DNA of 64,000 nt, taken from assembly GCA_002395835.1 (NCBI GenBank), contig DGVD01000015.1, positions 210,735 to 274,734 of the forward strand, in the 5' to 3' direction. Source of the DNA: Bacteroidales bacterium UBA4293 (GTDB taxonomy: Bacteria > Bacteroidota > Bacteroidia > Bacteroidales > Bacteroidaceae). The translations under genes were made by a program, and so were the position numbers. Position 1 is the first letter of the stretch. Every line of letters starts with the position of its first letter. This document shows, in pieces, positions 15,680 to 24,760 of this stretch. The notes under the pieces were generated by a model that searched no databases, was not told the DNA's origin, and worked only from the letters and a program-made list of their open reading frames with translations.

Positions 15680-17872
15680 ATGGGAAAGGCTAAAAAAGGA
15701 GGCAAACGCCTCACTAAGAAAGAGCTAGTTCAAAAACTGGCCGACTTGTTCCAATTGAACCCTAAAGATAGATTTCCACTGAAAACTATCTTCCGAAGAT
15801 TGGATCTGGACACCCATCCCCTTAAAATGCTGTGCATGGATATCATCTTCGACCTCCTGGACGAGGGCATTCTTATCCAGCCAGAAAATAATGTATATCA
15901 GCTGAAACCTATCTCTTACAGCAAGACTGATAAAGAGGAAGACATCGATATAGAAATAGATACTTTCGTGGGCGAACTGCAGGTTACTCCTAAGTTTGCC
16001 TTCCTGAAACCCGATGGTAAAGTGCTGAGCCACGATATCTTCATCCCACTGGAAAAACTGAAGGGGGGAAAGACTGGAGAAAAAGCTGTGGCTCGTATCC
16101 TGAACTGGCCCGAAGGCTCCAAGAACCCTATAGGTGAAGTCATCGATGTGCTAGGAAAGAAGGGAGATAATAATACCGAAATGCATGCCATTCTGGCTGA
16201 ATACGGCTTGCCTTATTTCTACCCGGAAAACGTGGAGGCTGAGGCCAACAAGATTCCGAATGAAATACCGGAACAGGAAATTGCACGAAGAGAAGATTTC
16301 CGTAACGTAACAACCTTCACCATTGACCCGAAAGATGCAAAGGACTTCGACGATGCGCTTTCCATCCGCAGAATGGGGAACCTCTGGGAAGTGGGTGTGC
16401 ATATAGCTGATGTGACCTACTACGTGAAAGAAAACTCCATCATCGATAAGGAAGCTTATAACCGTGCCACCTCCGTCTATCTGGTGGACAGAACCATCCC
16501 GATGCTCCCGGAACACCTGTGCAACTTCCTCTGCTCCCTCCGTCAGGATGAGGATAAGGTGGCATACTCCGTCATTCTGCTCATGACCGATGAGGCTGAA
16601 ATAAAAGACTACCGCATCGTGCACACCATGATAAGAAGCAACCGCAGATTCTGCTACGAAGAAGTGCAGGAAATCCTGGAGAACAACGGTGTAGCTACTC
16701 AGTACGATGAGGGGAAGCCTCAGCCAGAACCCCACACTCATGATGAGTACCTGAAGGGGGAACGCGTACCGGAAGGAGAATTTGCCATGGAACTTATCGC
16801 CCTGGACAAACTGGCTAAGAAACTCCGTGAAAAGAGATTCAAGAACGGGTCTATCGACTTCAACAGTCATGAAGCTAAATTCGAACTGGATGAAACCGGA
16901 AAGCCTATCCGTGTGTACTTCAAATACAGTAAGGATGCCAATAAACTCATCGAGGAGTTCATGCTGCAGGCCAACCGCACCGTGGCAGAGCACATCGGAA
17001 AGCCTTCTAAAACCAACAAGAAACCGAAGACTTTCGTGTACCGTATCCATGACATTCCAGACTTGGAGAAACTGGATAACCTGAGCCAGTTCATCTCCCG
17101 CTTCGGCTACCGACTGAAAACCACCGGAGAGAAGTCGGAAATCAGCAAGAACCTGAATGCCATGCTTCACGACATCATAGGAAAACCAGAGGAAACCCTC
17201 ATAGAAACCGTTTCCCTGCGTGCCATGCAGAAAGCTAAATATAGCACGGAAAACATCGGGCACTATGGCTTGAACTTCGACTACTACACCCACTTCACCA
17301 GCCCTATCCGACGCTATCCGGATATGATGGTACACCGACTCCTTACCCGCTATATAGAAGCGAAAGGACGCTCTGCTGCACAAGACAAGTTTGAGGAGCG
17401 TTGTGAGCACTCCAGTGCCATGGAGCAAACCGCATCCAGCGCAGAACGCAGCAGTATAAAGTACAAGCAGGTGGAATTCATGAAAGACCACCTGGGACAG
17501 GAGTTCCAAGGCACGGTAAGCGGTGTTACGGAATGGGGACTATACGTGGAAATAGATGAGAACAAGTGCGAAGGTATGATTCCAGTGCGGAACCTGGGAG
17601 ATGATTTCTTTGAGTTCGATGAACGAAACTTCCGACTAGTGGGAACCCGTACCGGTAGAATCTTCAACCTGGGAGACCCCTTGAAGATTAAGGTAGCCCG
17701 TGCCGATTTGGAGAAGAGACAGCTAGACTTCGACCTGGCCGACAGTGAAAAGGATTTTGAAGTAAACCCACTAGCTCGCATCCCCGAACGCAAGGTTAGC
17801 CTTACCAGCAAAGAAGCGAAACGCGCTAGGAAAATGGAAAAGAAACAAAGGAAAGCAAATCAGAAACGATGA
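15680..17872 (+). CDS. rnr: Ribonuclease R
   Basis: 730 aa 3'-5' exoribonuclease that degrades structured RNA. An N-terminal winged-helix/cold-shock region (about 1-200) precedes the RNB catalytic domain, with DPKDAKDFDDALS (metal-binding aspartates) near residue 217 and HFTSPIRRYPDMMVHR near 540. A C-terminal S1 domain (GTVSGVTEWGLYVEI) and a lysine/arginine-rich tail follow. Length is typical. The stop overlaps the next ATG by 4 nt (ATGA), coupling it to the SGNH hydrolase. Third codon positions are C/G-rich compared with the flanking AT-rich genes. Confidence 0.96.
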   Translation: MGKAKKGGKRLTKKELVQKLADLFQLNPKDRFPLKTIFRRLDLDTHPLKMLCMDIIFDLLDEGILIQPENNVYQLKPISYSKTDKEEDIDIEIDTFVGELQVTPKFAFLKPDGKVLSHDIFIPLEKLKGGKTGEKAVARILNWPEGSKNPIGEVIDVLGKKGDNNTEMHAILAEYGLPYFYPENVEAEANKIPNEIPEQEIARREDFRNVTTFTIDPKDAKDFDDALSIRRMGNLWEVGVHIADVTYYVKENSIIDKEAYNRATSVYLVDRTIPMLPEHLCNFLCSLRQDEDKVAYSVILLMTDEAEIKDYRIVHTMIRSNRRFCYEEVQEILENNGVATQYDEGKPQPEPHTHDEYLKGERVPEGEFAMELIALDKLAKKLREKRFKNGSIDFNSHEAKFELDETGKPIRVYFKYSKDANKLIEEFMLQANRTVAEHIGKPSKTNKKPKTFVYRIHDIPDLEKLDNLSQFISRFGYRLKTTGEKSEISKNLNAMLHDIIGKPEETLIETVSLRAMQKAKYSTENIGHYGLNFDYYTHFTSPIRRYPDMMVHRLLTRYIEAKGRSAAQDKFEERCEHSSAMEQTASSAERSSIKYKQVEFMKDHLGQEFQGTVSGVTEWGLYVEIDENKCEGMIPVRNLGDDFFEFDERNFRLVGTRTGRIFNLGDPLKIKVARADLEKRQLDFDLADSEKDFEVNPLARIPERKVSLTSKEAKRARKMEKKQRKANQKR

Positions 17873-18612
17873 AAAAAATTCTATTTCTAATCCTGCTTTT
17901 CATCGGGATCCCTGCATTTGCACAGCAAGGCACCGGAAAGAAAGTGCTTTTCATCGGAGATAGTATAACCGATGGAGGCTGGGGCAATGATGCAGCAGGA
18001 CTCCCCTCTTCAGAACGGAACCATGACGACTGGAACCACCTTTTCGGAAGTGGGTACATGTACCTTTGTGCAGCACACTTCATGGGAGAAGAACCGGAAA
18101 AGGAGCTGCAGTTCCTGAACCGAGGCATCAGTGGAAACACCTTGAAAAACCTTCAAGACCGCTGGAAGGAAGACTGTCTGGACATCAAACCCGATGTGCT
18201 TTCCATTCTGGTGGGTACAAACGACATCCACTACTGGCTGGAAAATCCCCAGAAACCCTTCAATTTTACCAGTTGGGAGAACCGGTACAGGGAACTCATC
18301 AAGCAGACTCAGCAGGCACTTCCTAAGGTAAAGATTATTCTTTGCACCCCATTCGTAGGTAAGGCAGGATGGGCTGGTGAAGCAGACAACTTCCCCCAAA
18401 GGAATGAATGTGTGAAGCGGCTGGCAAACATCATCAAGAAAATAGCCAAGGACTACCAGCTTACCCTGGTTCCTTTCGATGAAATGTTCCAGAAACTGCT
18501 GAAAGACTATCCATCACAACCTGTAAGTCACTGGTGCTGGGATGGCATACACCCCACCTCAGCTACCCATCAGCGCATGGCCGACCTCTGGATAGAAAAG
18601 TGCGGATTATAG
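17869..18612 (+). CDS. Secreted SGNH/GDSL hydrolase
   Basis: 247 aa with a signal peptide ending at AFAQ (about residue 19). The esterase fold motifs are present: block I FIGDSITDGG (Ser32), block II Gly in NRGISGNT, block III GTNDIHYW, and block V WDGIHPTSATH (Asp and His). Such periplasmic or secreted enzymes deacetylate sugars or lipids; this subgroup is often tied to glycan breakdown. Coupled to rnr by ATGA overlap. Followed by the 22-bp repeat array at 18645. Confidence 0.88.
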   Translation: MKKILFLILLFIGIPAFAQQGTGKKVLFIGDSITDGGWGNDAAGLPSSERNHDDWNHLFGSGYMYLCAAHFMGEEPEKELQFLNRGISGNTLKNLQDRWKEDCLDIKPDVLSILVGTNDIHYWLENPQKPFNFTSWENRYRELIKQTQQALPKVKIILCTPFVGKAGWAGEADNFPQRNECVKRLANIIKKIAKDYQLTLVPFDEMFQKLLKDYPSQPVSHWCWDGIHPTSATHQRMADLWIEKCGL

Positions 18613-18644
18613 CATGATTTTTTCTTTACATCATAAAGAAGAAA

Positions 18645-18743
18645 TTCCAGTAGAATGAAGGAGAAAAATTATTCTCCAGTTAGAGAAAAATTTTTTCCCT
18701 TAAGGAGAGAAAAATTTCCCTCACTGACTATTTTTTACTGGAA
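18645..18743 (+). repeat. Intergenic 22-bp-period array, copy A
   Basis: Three degenerate units start at 18660, 18682 and 18704, exactly 22 bp apart: GGAGAAAAATTATTCTCC, AGAGAAAAATTTTTTCCCT, GGAGAGAAAAATTTCCCTC. The array is flanked by an 8-bp inverted repeat, TTCCAGTA (18645-18652) and TACTGGAA (18736-18743). Related arrays lie near 44.8 and 63.05 kb in the same orientation and order. Confidence 0.8.
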
Positions 18744-18781
18744 ATAAAAAAACATTACAAATAGACTAAAATCGAAATACC

Positions 18782-19336
18782 ATGATTAAACAAATGCTGG
18801 CTCACAACCAGAAATTCGTGGAAGGAAAACAGTACGAAGCATTTCAAACCAGTAAGTACCCGGAGAAGAAAATAGCCATTGTTACTTGCATGGATACACG
18901 CTTGACAACCCTCCTCCCTGCAGCACTGGGCATCAAGAATGGTGATGTGAAAATGATAAAAGTAGCAGGTGCCATCATCACTGGTCCATTCGACACAGCC
19001 ATGCGAAGCCTTCTCATAGCTGTCTATGAGCTGCACGTCAATGAAATCATGATTATAGGGCACACAGGATGCGGTGTTCAAGGCATGAACGCCAAGGAAA
19101 TGCTGGAGCTCATGCACCTGAAAGGCATCTCCAAGGAACGCATCGGTTTGATGAGGCACTGTGGCATTGACTTAGACAAGTGGCTCTATGGATTCGACGA
19201 TGGCTCCAAGGCTATCCTGGAAACCGTAGATCTGGTGAAGAACCATCCGTTGATGCCTAAACATGTAACCGTTCGGGGTTATATCATCGAAACCGATACA
19301 GGAAAACTGAATGAAATAGAAGCACCTAATCCCTAA
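18782..19336 (+). CDS. Beta-carbonic anhydrase
   Basis: 184 aa. Interconverts CO2 and bicarbonate, which feeds carboxylation reactions in these CO2-dependent anaerobes. Zinc ligands are C36 (TCMDTR, with the D38/R40 dyad), H94 and C97 (GHTGCG). The length is short, as in the small beta-CA clade. No signal peptide, so cytoplasmic. No convincing -7 box is visible in the 60 bp upstream. The stop codon is part of a hairpin shared with the convergent gene. Confidence 0.9.
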   Translation: MIKQMLAHNQKFVEGKQYEAFQTSKYPEKKIAIVTCMDTRLTTLLPAALGIKNGDVKMIKVAGAIITGPFDTAMRSLLIAVYELHVNEIMIIGHTGCGVQGMNAKEMLELMHLKGISKERIGLMRHCGIDLDKWLYGFDDGSKAILETVDLVKNHPLMPKHVTVRGYIIETDTGKLNEIEAPNP

Positions 19337-19350
19337 ACACAGGGATTAGG
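19325..19350. terminator. Hairpin between convergent genes
   Basis: Perfect 10-bp stem CCTAATCCCT / AGGGATTAGG with a 6-nt loop, containing the carbonic anhydrase stop codon. There is no T tract on either strand, so termination is likely but weak or factor-assisted. Confidence 0.5.
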
Positions 19351-19353
19351 CTA

Positions 19354-19821
19354 CTAGAACAAGGCAGCAATCTTTTCCAACCACTTTTGATCTGTTTCAT
19401 CGAATGTGGCTAGATATTCACTATCTATATCCAGTACTCCAGTTACCTCACCATCCCTTCGGAGAGGCACCACTATCTCACTTTTAGAAGCACTACTGCA
19501 AGCAATGTGCCCTGGGAACTGCTCCACATCGGGAACTAGTTGTGTTTTATTCTCCTTCCATGCCGTTCCGCACACACCCCTTCCATACTTGATACGGGTA
19601 CAAGCTAGGGGGCCCTGGAAAGGGCCTAGCACTAACACCCCATCCACCACTCTATAAAATCCTGTCCACCAGAAATGGAAAGTTTCTTGAATCATGGCTG
19701 ATACATTAGCCATATTCGCTATACAATCCGTCTCTCCTTCCATGAGAGACACCACCTGACGGTAAAGCACTTCATATTTCTCTTCCTTGGTGCCTTCTAC
19801 TATATCCAAATGTTCTGCCAT
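19354..19821 (-). CDS. msrC: Free methionine-(R)-sulfoxide reductase (GAF-domain fRMsr)
   Basis: 155 aa consisting of one GAF domain. Reduces free methionine-R-sulfoxide, part of oxidative-stress repair. Three cysteines, C74 (GPLACTRI), C84 (GRGVCGTAW) and C108 (HIACSSAS), match the family's catalytic and resolving positions, all shifted by 10 residues relative to the E. coli enzyme (84/94/118). Its ATG immediately follows the stop of the S15 hydrolase, so the two share a transcript. Confidence 0.92.
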   Translation of the reverse strand: MAEHLDIVEGTKEEKYEVLYRQVVSLMEGETDCIANMANVSAMIQETFHFWWTGFYRVVDGVLVLGPFQGPLACTRIKYGRGVCGTAWKENKTQLVPDVEQFPGHIACSSASKSEIVVPLRRDGEVTGVLDIDSEYLATFDETDQKWLEKIAALF

Positions 19822-21732
19822 TTATTTCTTAATTACAGGTAAAATAATACGGGTTGCAGCATCTTTCTGATGGTAAATGCTGATAGTTTCATTCTTTAAA
19901 TCGTCTACGGTAGCCGTATAGGTATTGATGAACTGCTGTGGATTCCTGTCAATGAGTGGGAACCAGGTGCTGTGAATCTGAATTATGATTTTATGTCCAG
20001 GTGCAAAGGTATGTGCCACATCGTATAATCGGAATTTCACCGGAGTAATCTGGTTGGGTTCAAATGCTTCTGGTTTATCAAAACCGTTCCTGTAGCGTCC
20101 CCTGAATACTTCACCCCTTACCATGAGCTGATAACCACTCATGGTATACCTAGGCATTTTCTCATACACCTCTCTAGGGTAGTTGAAGTTTTCCGGATAT
20201 ACATCTATTACCTTGACAATGAAATCTGCATCCGTTCCGGTGATGGATGTGAAAAGCTCTACATCGATGGGGCCTCCTACCTCTAAGGAATCGGTCAGGA
20301 CGTTACTGCAGAAAGTAATGACATCGGGACGGATAGAAGCAAAGCGCTGGTCGTCTGTCATGTAATTGATACTGCGTACACGAGTGGGCTGTCCTGTAAA
20401 AGGTACAGGGTGACTCAAGTCGCTATAATAGCTAGTAAAGCTGTTCATTTCTGTGGGTAACTCTGTATTAACTGAACCATCCTCATGGATATAAAAAGGA
20501 ACATAGTTCACGTTATCCAAAGGCCAGTTATCAGATATCACCCACTTATTTGACCCTGAGTAGTAGACACTCACTGCATCGGGTTTCTCTCCTTGTTCCT
20601 CCAGGTAATAACGGAAGAAGGGATACTCTATATTATCCTGATAGTAAGCATTGATTCCTTCACCGAAATAGATGTTGCCCAAGCTATTATAGTTTCTACT
20701 ACCCCACCCTCCATGGTACCAAGGGCCGAATGCCAGATAGAGTTCGGTTTCAGGAGATTGCGTCCTAATAGCCTCATACGTTCCCCATGCTCCATAGCAG
20801 TCTTCTGAGTCGTACGTTCCACCCACTACCAGGATAGCTGGTTTCAAGTTGTAGCAAGAAGTACGTGCATCACGTACCCTCCAGAAATCATCAAAATCGG
20901 GATGTTCCTTGATGTCATTCCACATAGAGACAGTGGTTCCTACCAGTTTATCTGCATCAGCAAACGTTCCCAATTTCAGGTAATCCTGATACACATCATT
21001 TTTCACAATCAGGGGAGTAACTCCCTTCCCTTGACGTTCCCCTTCCTCTGCTGGAAGGTAATTGGTAGTCTGCAAGAAAGTAAAGGCACCATTATGATGA
21101 CGGTCGTCCCCCCTGAACCAGTCGGTTACCGGAGCTTGTGGAGAAACAGCCTTCAGTGCCGGATGTGCGCTGGATGCTGCCAAAGTAGCATAAAAACCAT
21201 CCAGGGAGACACCCCAGACACCCACGTTACCATTGTTGTACGTGTTCTTTAGGAGCCATTCTATGGTATCATACGTATCGGTAGCCTCATCGGTATTCTT
21301 CTTGTCTTTCAAAGCTTTTTTACCGGTACGTTCCTTGATGTTCGGGTTCAAAGGTCTGATCTGCACAAACTCCCCTTCACTCAAATATCTTCCCCGAACA
21401 TCCTGCTCCACAATGATATACTTTGCTTTGGAATAGTTGGACTGCTCAGACAACTGCCCCAATGGATAGTGATTCTCTCCAGAACCTGTTCCATAAGAAG
21501 TACGGCAAATCAAAATGGGATGAGTATTTGTGGAATCCTTCGGTGCGTAAATGGAAGTGTGGAGCTTTACCCCGTCACGCATGGGAATCATGACCTCTGT
21601 CTTGGTGTAGCTCTCTCTTATTTGTTGCAGCATCCTCTCTCGCTCTAACCTTGGATTCTTTCCTGATTGAGCAAAAGACAGGAAAGCAACCGATACCATC
21701 ATCAAACTGAAAAATAATCGTTTAGCGTTCAT
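19822..21732 (-). CDS. CocE/NonD-family (S15-type) hydrolase, secreted
   Basis: 636 aa with a signal peptide ending near SFAQ. An alpha/beta-hydrolase domain contains the nucleophile S176 in WGVSLDGFYA (GxSxxG), with a helical cap and a C-terminal jelly-roll domain (about 430-636) characteristic of X-Pro dipeptidyl-peptidase S15 and alpha-amino-acid ester hydrolases. It probably hydrolyses acyl amides or peptides in the periplasm; the substrate is unknown. It is driven by a promoter that mirrors that of leuS (21822-21867), with a leader of about 85 nt. The reductase gene downstream is cotranscribed. Confidence 0.87.
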   Translation of the reverse strand: MNAKRLFFSLMMVSVAFLSFAQSGKNPRLERERMLQQIRESYTKTEVMIPMRDGVKLHTSIYAPKDSTNTHPILICRTSYGTGSGENHYPLGQLSEQSNYSKAKYIIVEQDVRGRYLSEGEFVQIRPLNPNIKERTGKKALKDKKNTDEATDTYDTIEWLLKNTYNNGNVGVWGVSLDGFYATLAASSAHPALKAVSPQAPVTDWFRGDDRHHNGAFTFLQTTNYLPAEEGERQGKGVTPLIVKNDVYQDYLKLGTFADADKLVGTTVSMWNDIKEHPDFDDFWRVRDARTSCYNLKPAILVVGGTYDSEDCYGAWGTYEAIRTQSPETELYLAFGPWYHGGWGSRNYNSLGNIYFGEGINAYYQDNIEYPFFRYYLEEQGEKPDAVSVYYSGSNKWVISDNWPLDNVNYVPFYIHEDGSVNTELPTEMNSFTSYYSDLSHPVPFTGQPTRVRSINYMTDDQRFASIRPDVITFCSNVLTDSLEVGGPIDVELFTSITGTDADFIVKVIDVYPENFNYPREVYEKMPRYTMSGYQLMVRGEVFRGRYRNGFDKPEAFEPNQITPVKFRLYDVAHTFAPGHKIIIQIHSTWFPLIDRNPQQFINTYTATVDDLKNETISIYHQKDAATRIILPVIKK

Positions 21733-21821
21733 CTTTTCTCTTAAAAATCCTATCTTTAACCTCTTTTACTGATATCATGGTAAACTAAAATGTTTAACTC
21801 ACTGTATCTTTCTAATTTAAT

Positions 21822-21867
21822 GGTGCAAAGATAGACGTTTTCAGAGAATTTTCTCTATCTTTGCACC
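21822..21867. promoter_or_regulatory. Mirror-image divergent promoters for the S15 hydrolase and leuS
   Basis: A perfect 14-bp inverted repeat, GGTGCAAAGATAGA (21822-21835) and TCTATCTTTGCACC (21854-21867), contains two outward-facing TATCTTTG boxes (minus 21833-21826, plus 21856-21863). The 18-bp centre holds AGAGAA/TTCTCT. The -33 regions overlap, so the two polymerases should compete. Confidence 0.7.
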
Positions 21868-21915
21868 GATTTTTGAAAATCTTCATTTTTACTTAGAAAT
21901 TAAAGAATCATTATA

Positions 21916-24759
21916 ATGGAATACAATTTTAGAGCTATTGAGGAAAAGTGGCACAAACGCTGGGTAGAACAGCAAACTTATCTGGTTAAGGAAGATGAAA
22001 ACAAGCAGAAGTACTATGTACTGAATATGTTCCCTTATCCATCTGGTGCAGGTTTGCACGTGGGACACCCACTAGGCTACATTGCCAGTGATATCTATGC
22101 TAGATTTAAGCGTCTGCAAGGCTTCAATGTGTTGAACCCTATGGGTTACGATGCCTATGGCCTTCCTGCTGAGCAATATGCTATTCAGACTGGTCAGCAT
22201 CCGGAAAAGACAACTTTCCAGAACATAGACCGATATCGTGAGCAGCTGGACAAAATAGGTTTCTGCTTCGACTGGAGCCGTGAAGTCCGGACTTGTGACC
22301 CTGGCTACTATCAATGGACTCAATGGGCATTCCAGAAGATGTTCAATAGTTTCTATTGCAACAAGTGTGCTAAGGCTATGCCTATAGAAAACCTGATCAG
22401 CTACCTGAATGAACACGGTACTGAAGGATTAGATGTAGCTCAAAGTGAGGAACTGCACATCACTGCTGCAGAATGGAACGCTATGAACGAAAAGCAGAAG
22501 AGCGATGTCCTGATGAACTACCGCATAGCTTTCCTGGGTGAAACCATGGTGAACTGGTGTCCGAAATTAGGTACCGTACTGGCCAACGATGAGGTAGTAG
22601 ACGGTGTGAGTGTTCGTGGTGGATATCCTGTAGAGCAGAAAAAGATGCGTCAATGGTGTCTGCGTGTCAGCGCATACGCACAGCGCCTGCTGGATGGTCT
22701 TCAGACCATAGAGTGGAGCGATTCTATCAAAGAAACCCAGAAGAACTGGATTGGACGTTCTGAAGGTGCAGAAATAGAATTCCAGATAGCTGACTCCGAT
22801 GAGTCATTCACCATCTTCACTACTCGTGCAGATACCATGTTCGGTGTTACCTTCATGGTTTTGGCTCCAGAAAGTGAACTGGTACAGAAGGTAACCACTC
22901 CCGACCGGAAAGCTGAAGTGGAGAAATACCTGAATTACGTAAAAAGTCGTACAGAACGTGAGCGTCAGATAGACCACACCGTAACAGGTGTTTTCTCCGG
23001 TGCCTATGCTATTAATCCATTCACAGGAGAAAAACTTCCTATCTGGATAGCAGAATATGTATTGGCAGGTTATGGTACTGGTGCCATCATGGCTGTTCCT
23101 GCTCACGACTCCAGAGACTATGCCTTTGCTAAGCATTTCAACCTCCCTATCATTCCACTGATAGAAGGTGCCGATGTGAGTGAAGAAAGCTATGATGCCA
23201 AGGAAGGTATCGTCATCAACTCTCCACGCGAGGGTGTGAAGCCATACATAGACTTCTCATTGAATGGTCTGACTATCAAAGAGGCGATTGCAGCTACTAA
23301 GGTGTATGTGAAAGAGCATCATCTAGGACGTGTGAAGGTGAACTACCGTCTGCGCGATGCCATCTTCAGCCGTCAGCGTTACTGGGGTGAGCCATTCCCT
23401 GTTTATTACAAGAATGACATCCCATGCATGATTCCAGAAGAATGCTTGCCTATCCAGCTTCCTCAGGTAGAGAAGTTCCTTCCTACCGAGACCGGTGAGC
23501 CTCCATTGGGCAATGCACAAATCTGGGCTTGGGACGAAGTAAACCGCCAGATTGTGGACAAAGCTCTTATCGACAATAAGACTGTATTCCCTATAGAACT
23601 TTATACCATGCCAGGTTTTGCCGGTTCATCTGCATACTATCTGCGCTATATGGACCCACACAACAACAAGGCTCTGGTTAGTAAGGAAGTAGATGAATAC
23701 TGGCAGAATGTGGATCTTTACGTAGGTGGTACAGAACATGCTACCGGTCACTTGATCTATTCTCGCTTCTGGAACAAGTTCCTGCACGATATAGGTGTTT
23801 CCTGCAAGGAAGAGCCTTTCCAGAAACTGATTAACCAAGGTATGATTCAGGGTCGTTCCAACTTCGTATACCGTATCAAGGATACCAACACCTTCGTTTC
23901 CTTAGGTTTGAAAGACCAGTACGAAGTTACTCCTATCCATGTGGATGTAAACATCGTAAAGAACGATATCCTGGATGTAGAGGCATTCAAGGCATGGCGT
24001 CCTGAATATGCTACTGCCGAGTTCATTCTGGAAGATGACAAGTATATCTGCGGTTGGGCTATAGAAAAGATGTCAAAATCCATGTTCAACGTAGTGAATC
24101 CAGATATGGTGGTAGAGAACTTTGGTGCAGACACACTCCGTTTGTATGAAATGTTCCTGGGCCCTGTAGAGCAGAGCAAACCATGGGATACCAACGGTAT
24201 CGACGGTTGCCACCGCTTCCTCAAGAAACTTTGGAACCTCTTCTACAATCCACGTACGGATGAGTATCTGCCTAAGGAAGGTCAACCTACAGCAGAGGAG
24301 CTGAAGAGCTTGCACAAACTGATTAAAAAGGTTTCTTCCGACATTGAAAGTTTCTCATACAACACTTCTATCAGTGCATTCATGATTTGTGTCAATGAAC
24401 TTCAAACTTTGAAATGCAACAACAAAGAAGTGCTAGAAACTCTAGTCATCCTGATAGCTCCATTTGCACCTCACATAGCAGAAGAACTATGGGAATCATT
24501 AGGTCACAACACCACTGTTTGTGATGCAAAATGGCCTACCTACAATGAGGAATACCTGAAAGAGAGCACCAAGACCTATGCAGTAGGTTTCAATGGAAAG
24601 ACACGTTTCACTATCCAGTTGCCAGTAGACATCAGCAAGGAAGATGCAGAAAAAGCTGCTTTGGAACATGAGAACAGTGCCAAGTATCTGGAAGGTTTCC
24701 AAGTTCGGAAGGTTATCGTGGTTCCAGGAAAAATGATTAATATCGTTATAGGAAAGTAA
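21916..24759 (+). CDS. leuS: Leucyl-tRNA synthetase
   Basis: 947 aa class I synthetase that charges tRNA-Leu. HIGH-type signature PYPSGAGLHVGHPLGY near residue 41, CP1 editing domain with TTRADTMFGVTF and the GTGAIMAVPAHDSRD loop, and the KMSKS motif (EKMSKSMFNVVNPD) near 718. Anticodon-binding and C-terminal domains complete the normal bacterial layout. Leader about 46 nt from the divergent promoter. Codon use is strongly biased to CGT, GGT and AAC, as expected for a highly expressed gene. yitT follows after 1 nt. Confidence 0.97.
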   Translation: MEYNFRAIEEKWHKRWVEQQTYLVKEDENKQKYYVLNMFPYPSGAGLHVGHPLGYIASDIYARFKRLQGFNVLNPMGYDAYGLPAEQYAIQTGQHPEKTTFQNIDRYREQLDKIGFCFDWSREVRTCDPGYYQWTQWAFQKMFNSFYCNKCAKAMPIENLISYLNEHGTEGLDVAQSEELHITAAEWNAMNEKQKSDVLMNYRIAFLGETMVNWCPKLGTVLANDEVVDGVSVRGGYPVEQKKMRQWCLRVSAYAQRLLDGLQTIEWSDSIKETQKNWIGRSEGAEIEFQIADSDESFTIFTTRADTMFGVTFMVLAPESELVQKVTTPDRKAEVEKYLNYVKSRTERERQIDHTVTGVFSGAYAINPFTGEKLPIWIAEYVLAGYGTGAIMAVPAHDSRDYAFAKHFNLPIIPLIEGADVSEESYDAKEGIVINSPREGVKPYIDFSLNGLTIKEAIAATKVYVKEHHLGRVKVNYRLRDAIFSRQRYWGEPFPVYYKNDIPCMIPEECLPIQLPQVEKFLPTETGEPPLGNAQIWAWDEVNRQIVDKALIDNKTVFPIELYTMPGFAGSSAYYLRYMDPHNNKALVSKEVDEYWQNVDLYVGGTEHATGHLIYSRFWNKFLHDIGVSCKEEPFQKLINQGMIQGRSNFVYRIKDTNTFVSLGLKDQYEVTPIHVDVNIVKNDILDVEAFKAWRPEYATAEFILEDDKYICGWAIEKMSKSMFNVVNPDMVVENFGADTLRLYEMFLGPVEQSKPWDTNGIDGCHRFLKKLWNLFYNPRTDEYLPKEGQPTAEELKSLHKLIKKVSSDIESFSYNTSISAFMICVNELQTLKCNNKEVLETLVILIAPFAPHIAEELWESLGHNTTVCDAKWPTYNEEYLKESTKTYAVGFNGKTRFTIQLPVDISKEDAEKAALEHENSAKYLEGFQVRKVIVVPGKMINIVIGK

Positions 24760-24760
24760 A

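Noticed and set aside
16151..17509. A 452-codon minus-strand frame opposite rnr.
   Set aside because: Antisense to the conserved RNB domain, no recognisable domain, and explained by the GC-rich codon use of rnr.
18660..18722. The 22-bp arrays as a CRISPR array.
   Set aside because: Repeats are degenerate, contiguous and palindromic with no unique spacers, and no cas gene is present.
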